Source of the DNA: Isoetes taiwanensis
Taxonomy: Eukaryota > Streptophyta > Lycopodiopsida > Isoetales > Isoetaceae
Length of the DNA stretch: 64,000 nucleotides
Assembly (NCBI GenBank): GCA_021234155.1
Contig: JAJEKV010000083.1
Coordinates: 4,567,250-4,631,249, forward strand
Reading direction: 5' to 3'
Shown here: in pieces, positions 35,531 to 47,067 of the stretch
How the letters are laid out: the number at the start of each line of letters is the position of its first letter
Numbering within the stretch: position 1 is the first letter of the stretch
The notes under the pieces: generated by a model
Told to the model about the DNA's origin: nothing
The model's database searches: none
The model's input: only the letters and a program-made list of their open reading frames with translations
Made by a program: the position numbers and the translations under genes

Positions 35531-36434
35531 GTAAAGCTTTTTGAACAATGACCTGAACAAGTTGTACACCCAAATCTCCTTCTTTTTCCCAGCCTCTTCA
35601 ATGCCTTTGCCCTGTAAATATGGCATTTAAGTGATATGAGGCAGTCCTCAAGCTCCGACCTGTTGAGCTGATCTCCCTCAATGTACACTCGTGCCAGCCC
35701 TTGCTCGTGGAGGAGCTTCCTGATTTGAGCATTGATCTCTTTCTTTCTGTGCTGGTTCATCTCGCTCTGCACCTCCAGCTGCAAGTGATTAGCATGGGCT
35801 AGAATTGGTTCACAAATATTGGACTGCATTTCAGATATTGTAAGTCCATATCTGCATCTGGTATCAACTATTCTGAGTCAGGGAATCAGGGAATGCACGA
35901 TTTGCAAAACTACGCCTTCCAAGGTAGAACCTCCATTTCGTATGATTTTTAGTTCTCAAGCCTTGGACTTCCTTTTGATGTTTCCTTTCACACAATGCCT
36001 GCCATCTCACCTACCTACATGACTCCCAAAATATTCCATGGTTTTAATAAAAAAAACCCATTATTCTGGACTTTAGCCATCATTTCAGACGCATACGGAC
36101 TCAGGAAAAGTCCATATATAATGAAATTGTGCTTTTCCTCTCTTTCGGATAGCTTGTTAATTTTTGGCAAGAATAGTAGCCATTCACTGGAATCCAAGTG
36201 TATAACAACGGAGATTCGTTCAGGGGATTTGATAGCTTCTCTTTCCAGTATTAATTCATGAACTTTCATATTCTTGATGCAGCATAAAATTGTTTGGACA
36301 GATGAATAAAGACACTCAATCCTGTTCTTGTCATATCCAATGTTTATAAGCTGAACATCCCAGGTAGGCGGTATGATCTCAAAATCCTCTTCTTCGTCAT
36401 AAATTTCCTGTGACATAGATATTTGGTAGACCAT
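35402..36434 (-). CDS. Unrecognised minus-strand gene-like locus, probably multi-exon
   Basis: The longest frame (36434-36015, 139 codons) contains MSQEIYDEEEDFEIIPPTWD and SVVIHLDSSEWLLFLPKINK. A second frame (about 35829-35610) contains EMNQHRKKEINAQIRKLLHE and ARVYIEGDQLNRSELEDCL. A third (to 35402) contains VYNLFRSLFKKLYKKQERQR. TTTACAG just before GGCAAAGGCATTG near 35610 could be a splice acceptor. Codon texture looks gene-like and soluble, with no membrane segment. I cannot assign a function. The 3' part is duplicated at 27960-28136. Confidence 0.4.
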
Positions 36435-36639
36435 AAGTTAGAATGAATCATTTATCATTTGTCGTCAAACATTTCATATTTCTCATATGAAGTAATCAAG
36501 TAAAGGGATTCCAATTTTCCTAAATTGAAGCTTAGGGTTTATCTAATAGCTCAAACGTATAGAAGGTAGGTAGAAGACAACATTGGATGTACCAATGTGA
36601 TGCAATGTCTAAAAAAAAGCTGGTTTGAACTAGATGCAC

Positions 36640-36880
36640 TAGATCAAACATCCACCTCCGTCAATCCATTGGTAGTATTATCACCCTACTACCGGACTGA
36701 GTTTTTCCAGCATCCTACTCAAATCCTTTATACTGCAAAGGTTTTTCCCTTGAAAACCTTTCGAGGCAGGGGTTTTTTAATCCTAGTATTATTGATTGTA
36801 CTAGCCCATTGTATGGGTCCCATGACCTATTGGTCTCCGTGGACGTTAAAAAAACTATTCTATTCTATTCTATTCTATAC
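36640..36880 (+). mobile_element. Non-LTR retroelement 3' end with TATTC tail
   Basis: The block containing GGGGTTTTTTAATCC then GGTCTCCGTGGACGTTAAA is followed at about 36855-36880 by TATTC repeats. It is the inverse-orientation relative of 4572-4760. The different simple-repeat tails at the same end point to an RTE-like or SINE-like 3' terminus. Confidence 0.6.
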
Positions 36881-39800
36881 CTCAAGTCAGTGTTTATTTT
36901 TATACCAGTCTTTAAACAACTTTCCTTATATACTTGTTTTCACATGATTATGAGACCATAGTTTAATGTGTAACTGACTTTCCACTGGGTACCAGTCATG
37001 TCTTTACACAATATCTCATATGAATCTTAAATGAGTTACTTAGTAATTCATGTTTACATATCTATTACAAAGAGATAGTACTTCAACCACATGGTCATGG
37101 AAAACCATATTTAACTCAGGGATAAACTATTAACTACAAGGATACCCAGTGTAATACTGACAATTTAGAAAAATAAATTTTCATTTTTCTATGTGTTAGA
37201 TACATGAGTCTATTTAAATGAATAAATAGATTTTTCTTGTTGACAAAGATATGTACCAGCATACACCAAATAAAGCCGAAGATCTTCTCGAGGCAAATCC
37301 TTCTACAACTAGTAGATCTTAGAGGGACTAGATGATAGAGACTTTTAGAGCCTATCATCTATTAGAAATATCCATCTATGGCAGTCATCCTACAGCCTGA
37401 CATGTTGCCATACAATAAATTTTTTTTTCTTTTAAAACCTCTAGTTGATCAGAAACAACTTGTTAAAGCATATCACAAGTAATATTTTTATCTATATCAG
37501 GAACTCTTAATCATTTCAAAATTCTTTTCCTATTATATATGGCACATCCCTTAGAGGATTTCAAAAACTTTATATCATAACCACTTGTCAAACTCATAAC
37601 TTGTCTATTGAGGGCATGGTGCAAACCCCTGTTATCTGATCAGCATCTATGCCACAAGTATGAGAAGTCTACTATATTACACATATAAACCATAGGCATA
37701 TAAGCATGAGCTGCCAAAAACATATAACAGTAAAAAAAACTATGGTCAAGAGTACGTATTCCAATTTTTTTCCAAAAAAGTATTGGCCTTTTTTCTGTCC
37801 AAGGCAGTATAGATAATCTGCAAAAAACCACATCTTCAGACCACCAACCTTCTTCCATCCAGAATCAACAAAAAGAGAACAAAAAAACACAATGGGAAGA
37901 AGTGTGATTTATCTGCGTTTTGAGATTAGCAGATAAATCCGCTTCTTGAGGCCAATCAATACCCCATTAGCATGTTACTGGTATCAGGGCAAGGGCCAAA
38001 AGGTACATTGGGATCTTCAACTCATTGCTGGTCACCCATTGTCCCTTTTGTCCCTTCTTGTTAATTAAGTATGTAGGAAATAGAGTTAAAGGAATAAACA
38101 AATAGAACAGTGTCATGTGGTCTAGATATCTTATATACTTTTTTAATTTTCCATCTATTTGTTCACAATATCCTATATACACACCAAATATACGTGCATG
38201 CTTATAGAACAAGGGTATCATACATATTTCAGTCCCCCCAGAGCCGCCATGCTCATGATCACAAAACAAGAACAAGACAAACAAATATATACAAAGAATG
38301 AAGGGAATGTGGCCAAATGAGGCTCTCCAAATTTGAGATAAACCTGAGTACATCTGAAGAGGCTCCGTCCTAATATAGTGTAGACCGCAAAATGAGCCGC
38401 ATACATCTAACTAAATCTAAGCCATACACTTAAGTTAACCTAAACATGCCAAGTCACCGCCACCATCGACACCTAGCATATGCACAATGTTAACGACTAG
38501 GTGGTTAATTTCTTGCCTCCCCTAAAAGTTTTAGCACAAAAACATGTACATACTTTTATAAGACAAGTCCGACAATTACAACAGGGTGCCAAAAATTTTA
38601 GGGGCGAAAAGGAGGGTAATGGTGATGGTTGGTTTTGTCGCCGAAAGATCTTCATGAAGGCATTGATGACGAAGAGGATACGAAGGAATGTCGATGCAGA
38701 ACATGGATCATAGGAACTTTGGGCCAAAAAAACATGAAGACCATCCCCTTATATTATGGGGAAGTCCATTGTAACAAAGATAGCCCAAAATTTCACTTAA
38801 AAACAAGTGTAATAGGGGCCTTAAAATGTAAGCGCCATAAAAGCGGGGGTCGTGAGAACAAAGCGTGGAAGCACTCTTCTTCTTTTTTTTTTTTGGCATC
38901 GCCGCGGCGGGTAGGCGCAGCGTGGAGCGTGAGGAGTGTTGGCGTGAGGAGCGTGGCATGAGCGTGGCGTGGCGTGGACAATATTTGAACAAAATGTCAC
39001 TGCGTGGGCCTTGAGCCGTGGGTCGTGGGTGGGCGTGCACTTAATAAGCGTCGGCGTTGGTGCGGCGTGAACCCCGGAGTTCAACGAAATGCGAGCAAGA
39101 AAGATTGACCCACGGCGTGACCCGTGATCAGCCTGCATAACAAGGGCTAGAACCCTAAAAATTTTGAACCCTAAAAGGGTTTTGCGGCGGCTAGGCATGA
39201 CGGTGAAGTTCTCTGGGCTGTCGAGATATACTGCTGTTGCTATTTTCAGAAAATAGGGTGTCGAATGGAGCTTAATATCTGCCTTGAAGTGCGCATGCTA
39301 AAGAGAGATCTGCAGAAGAAAAGTCTGATATGATGCCGAAATTGTAGCTGCTATAGATAGGAACTGGCCTGATGTTTGCTGGAACAGAGCCATTTGGTTG
39401 CCTGAAACGGTGCTGCATCCTGATATGTCAAGAAGAAATCAATGCAACGGAGATACACAGAGGGCAAAGCCCATTCTGCTGCTATAGATAAGTAGGGCCG
39501 ATTCGTCTGCTATAGATAAGCAGGGCCAGTTTTTGCTGTGCCGAAGATGCAGACAGGAAACTCTTCTTGCTGAACAAAATCTTGCTTGCTGAGAATTTGT
39601 TGGATAAATGCGAAGAGAGAAAATAGACTGTAGAAACTGTGCCGGAGAGAAAAAAATCTGACTCTGCTCAACAAAGATGTTTGGATTGAATCTTCTAACT
39701 CTGATGCAAAGATTTTGTTTGTTTGCAGATGATCGAGACCAAAGAACCGAATAAATCCGACCTGAGACTTCGAAAATTTCCTCACAGATAGCTGACTTGA

Positions 39801-40555
39801 AGATTGCTCTGCAACCTGTATATCTGGAGCAGATGGGTGGGGGCTAGCCACAATGCGGCTTGCCCTCTTGAAAGAATTTCAATTAGAATGCATACGAGCT
39901 GTAAACCGAAATACTGGAAGAAAGCCCTTTCCTTCACATGTTTTGGTGCAAAACAGGGTGCAAAATGAAAGCTATGCTTGAATCTAGCGAATAACTTGAT
40001 AGAGCTTGAAGAACATGGAATATCTGTGTCATGGAATGGACTCTCTGTGGGTAGAAATGAGGTAACTCTCCAAAACAGATCATGCTATATTGGAAAAAAC
40101 TTTTTGCTTCTTGCGTTGAGATGCAGATAGGGACAAATCGTGTGCAGAAGAGGATAAGCAAGTGAGATTCAGGATTCCTTCTAAGCTTTAGAACACTCAG
40201 TGTATTTGCAGGAACTGGCTTATAGGGATTGCAGAAGAAAACCATAATTGTGTATGGGCTCAAAGGGAGCTAGCCTAGTCTAGTGCTGGCCCTCGAAAAA
40301 TAAACTGAAGAAGAAATGATAGAGAATATTTTTGGTGTGCAAGGGCACGATTTCTGATAAAACTGAGAGAAAAACAGAGGATAATGAAAAAATCATGATA
40401 TTTTGACAATTTTTCAGCAAATAGAAGAGAAAAGAGGATCAATGTGGATTTTTCTGAAGATCTTGCAGAGAGGAGTGTTGTCACCACTCCAGAAATCCCC
40501 TACTGTAAAACTGTGCTTGCTGCAGCATGAAAAACAGAGTTTTTGAAAACGATTT
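36881..40555. other. Region with no recognisable gene
   Basis: This is AT-rich intergenic DNA. A GC-rich patch at about 38885-39060 is made of GCGTGG/GAGCGTG variants next to a poly-T run and gives meaningless long frames on both strands. TGCTATAGATA(A)G recurs three times near 39350-39510. The 40300-40550 flank directly borders the truncated end of the gypsy pol. Confidence 0.5.
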
Positions 40556-41302
40556 TCATAACCAAACTAACAAGGCCCACTTCAATGCCAACCCAAGATG
40601 CTCTACATGAGTCCATTTCTGCTCTTGTGGAGTTAACAGCCTGCTAGCATAGTAATTCACATCATAATGTTTTTGTTGATTTTTCTGACATAGTGTGACA
40701 GCCAAAGCTTGCTCCCAAACTGTAAAGAATAAATAAAAAGGCTCACTCATTCTTGGAGGAATCAGCAAAGTTCTCTCTTTCAATTGTCCAAGGCACCATT
40801 CAAATGCTTCTTGAGCGTCCTCCTTCCATCTAAAATTCTGCCCTTGCTTCATACAATTCATAAGTGGCTGGATTATTTTAGCAAAATTGTGCAAATACTT
40901 CCTACTAAAACTGAGTTGGCCATATAAGCTTCTCACTTGGGATACATTTGTAGGTGGTTTGACCTTCTCCAAGGCTGCAATCTTACCATGATCCACTTGT
41001 AATCCCTTTTCTGAAACATAATTGCCCAATAGTTTTCCTCCTCTAGTGAAGAAAATACACTTAGCAGGATTCAAACTTATGCCATACAATCGGCACCTTT
41101 CAAGAACTTTTCTGAGGTGATCCAAGTGATCCCTTCTTGGATTCAAAAACACTGTTAGGTCATCTATAAAGACTCTCAAACAGTCTAAAATGTCATGAAA
41201 AGCATATGTCATAGCTTGCTGAAATGTGGCTGGAGTATTTGTAAGGCCAAAAGGTAATACCTTATAAGCATAAATGCCAAAAGGTGTTCGAAAAGCCGTC
41301 AT
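40556..41302 (-). pseudogene. Ty3/gypsy RT palm, connection and degenerate RNase H
   Basis: This 248-codon frame contains YKVLPFGLTNTPATFQQAM, the catalytic block VFIDDL (a variant of Y-DD), then LNPAKCIFF and the connection region. It ends in the first part of the gypsy-type RNase H. There the usual T-D-A catalytic Asp position reads FFTVWEQAL, so the Asp is replaced. The frame ends where homology stops, after the HLGLALKWAL segment. It follows the RT N-terminal frame in the same reading frame, separated by two stop codons. Confidence 0.9.
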
Positions 41303-41338
41303 TGCTTGATGTGGTGGATAGATTTGGATCTGATTTTA

Positions 41339-41785
41339 TCATGAGTAACCATCCAAGAAAGAATAGGCCTGATTTCCTGCAACAATATCCAACAAGGTGT
41401 CTATGAATGGTGTAGGAAAATGATCTCTTTTGGTAGCTTTGTTGAGATCCCTGTAATCAATGCATACTCGGATTGAGTTATTTGGCTTCCTCACTGGTAC
41501 AATAGAACTAATCCAATCTGAATTTGGCATTGGTACAATAAATCCCGCCTCCAAATGCTTCATGACTTCAACCTTTACTTGCTCCTCTATTGCTGGACTC
41601 ATTCTCCTTTGAGCTTGTTGGACTGGTTTTGATCCTTGTTTCAAATCAATGGTATGAACCACAACCTCTGGTGGAATGCCTTTCAATTCTTTGTAATTTC
41701 TTGCCAAAACATCCCTGAATTCTCTTAACAAAGATATCAAATCACGTTCCTCTTCTTGAGTAAGATCGCCTCCAATAGTAACCAA
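41339..41785 (-). pseudogene. Ty3/gypsy RT N-terminal part
   Basis: The frame contains FRDVLARNYKELKGIPPEVV, HTIDLKQGSKPV, then IVPVRKPNNSIRVCIDYRDL followed by NKATKRDHFPTPFID and FLDGYS. This covers the pre-RT linker and RT fingers, with the first palm Asp at the FLDGYS block. The frame stops at TGA (41341-41339), followed immediately by TAA (41338-41336), and then resumes in the same frame. Two adjacent codons, usually Gly-Tyr in this block, have become stops. Confidence 0.9.
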
Positions 41786-41796
41786 TTCTTCTTGTT

Positions 41797-41997
41797 TGAC
41801 GGAATGTGGTGACTGTGATGAATGTGGTGAATGTGCTGACTGTGGTGACTGTGGTGAATGTGATGACTGTAGTGAATGTGGTGAGTGTGATGAATGTGGT
41901 GCGGTGATGACCGTGGTGACCGTGAATGGATGTGGTGGATGTGATGATTGTGATGAATGTGGTGCATGTGGTGACCGTGATGACCGTGGGTAAACAT
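41797..41997. repeat. GTGGTGAATGTGATGA-type minisatellite in the RNase H-RT linker
   Basis: These are short imperfect repeats of GTGGTGACTGTGATGAATGT. On the element's coding strand, in the RT frame, the part next to RT encodes a Ser/Pro/His/Gln-rich run, while other frames give poly-His/Ile or Thr. A one- or two-base slip near 41905 breaks the frame. Similar GTGAGTGTGGT repeats lie in the putative LTR (57205-57255). Confidence 0.75.
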
Positions 41998-42069
41998 GGA
42001 CTGATCCGATTTACCTCATCCTCCGTATGTGCGACGCCACCAAAGCCGCTTTTGCACAATTGCCGATTG

Positions 42070-42888
42070 TGCTAAAGCATCCGCCACACTGTTTTGTTCT
42101 CTTGGAACATGTACCACAATGCACTGCTGAAAATAGGCCTTCAAATCCATGGCTTGTTAAAGTAAGCTTCTCAAATTAGCACTTAAAACCTGAAATTGAT
42201 CCATAAGTTGTTGACACACCAACAAAGAGTCTCCAAAAATAGTTAAACAATCAACATGCTTCTTCTTTGCTAAAGTCATCCCTTGAATAAGTGCATGATA
42301 TTCAAATTCATTATTACCGCTTGCGATGCATGGCATACTCAATGTAACAATCTTCTTTTTATGCCCATATATCAGAAATACTCCTACACCTCCATAATTC
42401 TTGAGTTTAGAGAATGCACCATCAAAATATATTTGTCCTTCCATAGTGGGTTGATTTCTGTTTATTCCATCCATGCTTGATGTCAAAATCAACATCTCTA
42501 CTTGATCTTGATCAATACCTTGCTGAAATAAAGTCTCACCAATAAGTCTTTGAATGGACTCCTCCTGCATGTTTACAAGAGTCTCTTGTAACTCACCTTC
42601 ACCAATACTTTCAAGTCTTTGGATATACTTATCTGCAACTTGCTGCTGTAAATGGCATATTTCTGAAATTTGGGTACCTTTTAACCACTTGTACAAAGTC
42701 TTATCTTCCTTGTCACCCACTTCCAAGACATGAAAACAACTAAAACCTTGCTGCCCTAACACCATAGCATTCTCGTTGCTGATTTCTAACTGCGGGCTGC
42801 TCAAAGAAGGATTGCAAAGAAAGGTACCTTTTGCTGATTTCAGAGGATGATCTATAGTAACCTTGTGTTCCCCTTGAAAGATGTTCAT
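42070..42888 (-). pseudogene. Archaeal-type RNase H domain upstream of RT
   Basis: The frame 42888-42157 has a 150-residue N-terminal extension, then YFDGAFS (Asp 156), NNEFEYHAL (Glu 196) and FGDSLLV (Asp 220). After one in-frame TAA at 42159-42157 it continues to VVHVPREQNSVADALAQSA, which supplies the His and last Asp. That is the full D-E-D-H-D set, with the HVPRE.N..ADALA ending typical of the archaeal-like RNase H of Tat retrotransposons. It would degrade RNA in RNA-DNA hybrids. Its position before RT is unusual. Confidence 0.85.
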
Positions 42889-42910
42889 TTCACGCTTCCT
42901 CCATAAAGTC

Positions 42911-43240
42911 TCAACTTGTACGGTATCTAACCATGTACAGGCTCAGCAACAAAGTATAAGTTTCAGCATGCACACTCTCTGGAAATTTCAAAACCATGAA
43001 ATCCAAGATTGCTTCCACCTCATAGACCTTGCATAAGACATTTCTTATGACTCCCATAGGCTGCACCTTCATTTGATTGAATGCTTTGAGCATCATAGTT
43101 GTGGGTTCCATCATTTTTAATCCAACTTGAAGCATTATATGATAAGGCATTACATTCACTCCGCTTCCGGTATCTATGTTGGCATCTTTGATTAAATATC
43201 CATTGATACTCACATCACAAAGAAATGGCCCTGGATCCTT
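42911..43240 (-). pseudogene. Retroviral-type aspartic protease domain of the gypsy element
   Basis: The motif NIDTGSGVNVMPYHIM carries the active-site DTG triad of a pepsin-like retropepsin, which cleaves the polyprotein. It follows gag in the same frame after a single TAA (43246-43244). About 100 codons are readable. A frameshift near 42935 leads to the downstream frame that continues into the RNase H region. Confidence 0.8.
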
Positions 43241-43243
43241 GGA

Positions 43244-44224
43244 TTATCGGGCTGGTGGCTCCATTCTACTCTTATTGGTATCATTTGAGATGATTTGTTG
43301 GACTAAAATTTCCGATTTTGTTCTCCCCCCTAACTCTTGCAACAAATTTAGAGAATAATGCATCAATTGCTCAAGAGTAAGTGTAACTTTAGTGGCCAAA
43401 ACTTGGCTAATCACATCATCTTCATTTTGAATTTCCTCATCCACCATAGGAGACTTCACTATGGGCTGATTTTCTACTATAGACTGAAACTGTTCTGTGG
43501 GCAGCACATTGAATTGCACCTTCTTAGGTGCTGACACATTCAAAGCTTGTTCCTTCAAAGTCTTTGGAAAAGAGGTCTTAGTCTTATCCGCAATTGGCAC
43601 TACTCTTGGTTCTTGGACCACCTTTTGTGATCTTGTAACTGCATTTACTTCTTCAATCTCTTCGTCTTGCTGAATTGGGTCATTCTCCACCTCAACAAAT
43701 CCACAATTCACTACTGATTTTGCCTTCTCTTGCTTCTTAAGTTCCTCAATAAGAGCCTTAACTTGAGGATTATCAATGTACTTTGCATCTTGAATGCGAA
43801 CATCATTATTAGGAAGAGGTACTGATTTAAACACTTGCTGTCTTGGTGCATACTTGTGAGTTGCCCATTCTGGTTTCCCATGTATTTTCCAACAAGTACT
43901 CTCATCATGCTTGAATTTATCACATAACTTGCAATACAAATGAGCCTTACTTAGATACCATCCCTGTTTTGGCTGCACTATTTGTGTGGAACCAATTGAA
44001 GCTTGTTGGGCAATTGGAGCTTGTGGCATCATTGGCACTTGTGGCATGATAGGTGCTGCTTGCATTGGTTGAATAGGAATAGGTGGTGCTTGTTGCATAA
44101 CAGCAAATACCGGATTGGCCCTCTCAAAGAATCTCTTCTCCCTACATTCTTGATCATTATGACCTTTTATTTGGCATCTCGAGCAGAATTTCAGCAATCT
44201 ACATGTAGTATCAGAATGTCCCAT
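43244..44224 (-). pseudogene. Gag C-terminal part with zinc knuckles
   Basis: This 326-codon frame has CSRCQIKGHNDQEC and CKLCDKFKHDESTC, both C-X2-C-X4-H-X4-C nucleocapsid knuckles that bind RNA. At its very start GHSDTTC is the second half of another knuckle, whose first half (CEYCGSMG) lies at about 55872-55895 across the insertion. A Pro/Met/Gln-rich stretch and a charged region follow before the protease. Frame and spacing match across the insertion site. Confidence 0.85.
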
Positions 44225-44226
44225 AG
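44219..44226. repeat. Left 8-bp target-site duplication
   Basis: TCCCATAG here is identical to 55872-55879. Removing 44227-55879 restores the gag zinc-knuckle reading frame exactly. Confidence 0.85.
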
Positions 44227-44701
44227 GGGAATTTTATTTGGAGGGTTTTTTTGGAGATGCTTGGAGGGTTTCATGGGAAAATATTCGCACGAATATTCTC
44301 TATTTTACTTTTTAACATTCAAAATTCTCTATTTTATTTTTTTGTAAAATTCACTATTTTACTTTTTAACATATAGCAATTTGCATTCATCTAATGAACA
44401 TGGTAGTATGAAGGTTATAACATCTATATATAATAATAAAGGCGTTTTATGATAGTCTGTGCGCAATCTTGTCCCTTCATTTTTTTAAATTATTTTTATC
44501 CCTTCGATTTATCCGCGGTAGACGGTTTTTTTCCTCGCTTGACCCCTCTCACGGGTTCTCGAGTCGGACCCCTGTTTGCAGGCAGAGCGTGAGCTTGTAT
44601 CACGAAGCAATAAGCCATTCACGAAGCAATAAGCCATTATTGTTGATTTTGTTGCTTTCATTTTGGTCCGTTGATAGGAAAATTTCAATGAAGAGGTTGT
44701 A

Positions 44702-45178
44702 GGGGCGGTTTTCCTTTCAAATCATATACAGCGGCAGTTCTCCAGTGCATTTTGTGGCTCCTTTTTTTGTCATGGCATTTTGTGGCACTTTTTTGTGGAT
44801 TTGAGTATGGAGCAACCTGTATTCATGCAATCCGTCAACATTTTTGTAGTTTATTTTGAAGGCATCCGGATGTCTGAATTTTAAGCAGATGGAGAAATGG
44901 AGGGGCAGTTTTCCTTTCAAATCATATATAGCGGCAGTTCTCCAGTGCATTTTGTGGCTCCTCTTTTTGTCGTGGCACTTTTTGTGGATTTGAGTATGGA
45001 GCAGCCTGTATTCATGCAATCCGTCAACATTTTTGCAGTTTATTTTGAAGGTTGAATTCTAAGCAGATGGAGAAATGCTACCAGGATAGGTAAACCAGAT
45101 CGAACATCTTTGCTTGGTATAGATGGAGAAATGCTACTGGGATAGGTATACTAGATCAAACATTTTTGCTTGGTATGC
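44702..45178. repeat. Tandem duplications inside the Helitron
   Basis: A roughly 200-bp unit occurs twice (44702-44901 and 44902-45066), sharing TTTTCCTTTCAAATCATATA and CCAGTGCATTTTGTGGCTCC. A 56-bp unit containing AGATGGAGAAATGCTAC follows twice (45065-45120 and 45121-45176). Confidence 0.8.
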
Positions 45179-47060
45179 CGCTAGCCCTACCTTGACGTTT
45201 TTACAGATGCTCGGAAGTGGATTTTTTCGAGATTGGCCATTCTGGATAACATGATTTTTGCTGGAGAATAACGCTCGCCGTTGGTTCTAGACCTATTGCA
45301 AACTCTTTGTCCGACAAGAGCATGCTCTCATTTTCAAGAGGAGTTCCGTGGGTTTTGCAGAAGCCGTACTAAAGACTATCTGGTCCAGGATCATGCAGGT
45401 AAGGCCATTGCTTTGGAGTCTCCTTTTGTTTTGAGTTTTGTAGCAGACATTTCTGGAGTTCTTGAAGACAGGAACTCCCATTCACATCCTTATTTCTAAA
45501 TGCTTCTATTGTCAGACTCTCAGAATCAGATACTTATTCTTCTTTTCCATGCAATGAAACTACCAGAGAACCAATACGAGGTCATATTAATTGTGATTCT
45601 TCTGATTGTGATTCTTGAGATTGTTTCGTAATTGTTGGATTGATTGTTCTTATAGATTTGTAATGATGATCTTCTTATCAGTCTATCTAAACATTGGGAA
45701 CTTGCTATGCCTTGGGTATTGGGATGCTCACAAACATGCAGATGGATTTGTTTTCTAGGTCTCACACTGATCCAGTCTTCAAATTTTTGCTCAAGACCGA
45801 CCTCATCTCCATAGTAAGTACTAATAATTTCTTCTATGTCATGCTGAACTCTTAAATCTTTGCAAGAGGAGCTGGAATGTTGATATGTGGCAAGTTAAGT
45901 GAAAGAAATATAGTTGCAATCAAGTAGAGTCTAGGTCTTTGCAATGTATTGTAAATGTGTAAATCGAAATGCTCTATTATTGAGTCCCATTTTCCAGCTT
46001 TGCTATCATAATTATCTCTGTCTAAAAGCCAAATTTAAGCAGGAACATGCTTATGGCAATGTTTTGAAGCACTGAGTTCGTTTGATTGGTTTAAGTTAAA
46101 TCGGAAATGTTGTTTTCGCAAGGTTGGATTTGTGGACCAAAGAATCTTCAAATTAATATAAGACCTATATGTAATTGCTTCTAGGTTTTTAAATATTGTG
46201 GTTGCACATCCGAGATGATTCTGGAAGGCAGTCGTGTCTTTATTTTCGAGTGGTTCTATTGTCTGGCTCTTAAAATCCATCTCAATATATCTTATTCTTT
46301 TGAGGTTTCCAGTGCCTTTTGGGTCTGCTTAAAGATTTCTCTAATACAAATCAGAACCAAGTGATTCCATCAATTGCCAGGACGGAGGACTCCATCAACT
46401 GAAGGTACGCTATAGGATTTAATGTAACTGTTTAATTATGCATGTAGATCACAAGTCCTTAATTTTTCAGTTAGGCCATAGGCCCCTAAGTTTTCAGTTA
46501 GGCCATAGGTCCCTAATGGAGCAAACTAGTGATGACATATAGGACTTTGTTGTGGGACCTCAAGTCTTTCTATTTTTGTCTTGCTTGCATGAGTACCTGT
46601 TTCCAGGGTGGCGTTCTTAATCTGTAATTCATTACAAGATACAAATTAATTTGGTCTTCTTTGGCCCCCTTGGCGCACAAAGTTTTAGCACTGCTATGCT
46701 TCACTATGTAAGTATGTGGATGATTCAATTCACAACCACATCAGTACAACAGGTCTTTCACTTCATTATATTTGCCATTGTGCTGTTGTATTTTTTGTCG
46801 CCGGATTATTCATGAGGACGGTTTAGATTGAATAAAGATTGTAAAAGGGTAGTTTCGTCCAGTGTTTCAACCTTTTCTGCTTGATGCATTTGCATCAGGT
46901 GCATCAGGCTTGGTTCTGATAGGTGATAGCTGACCTTTCAATCTTCGGTGCTATAAAAGCAGCTGTTTTCTTTTTTCTTTCATATTTTTTCAATTTCTGA
47001 TGCTATAAAGTTGTTGTGGTCTATATTCTTTATGTTTGCATCATTGATTCCTGTTGCAGC
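45179..47060. other. Helitron interior without recognised genes
   Basis: Frames such as 45281-45499 show no family motif. A short direct repeat (TTTTCAGTTAGGCCATAGG) occurs twice near 46467-46510. The DNA may come from introns of captured genes, including the WNK donor. Confidence 0.4.
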
Positions 47061-47067
47061 TACAGAC

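Noticed and set aside
38708..39198. His/Ala/Pro-rich minus-strand frames
   Set aside because: They come from a GCGTGG-type low-complexity patch beside a homopolymer run, with three overlapping frames and no known motif.
41796..41993. Cysteine/aspartate-rich frame on the plus strand (CGDCDECGEC-type repeats)
   Set aside because: It is the antisense reading of the minisatellite in the gypsy linker. A short GTGATGAATGTG repeat explains every residue, and there is no start context or flanking coding signal.
44717..45019. Repeated 100-codon minus-strand frame
   Set aside because: It is a tandem-duplicated 200-bp unit inside the Helitron; the repeated HEYRLLHTQIHKK word reflects the DNA duplication, not a protein family.
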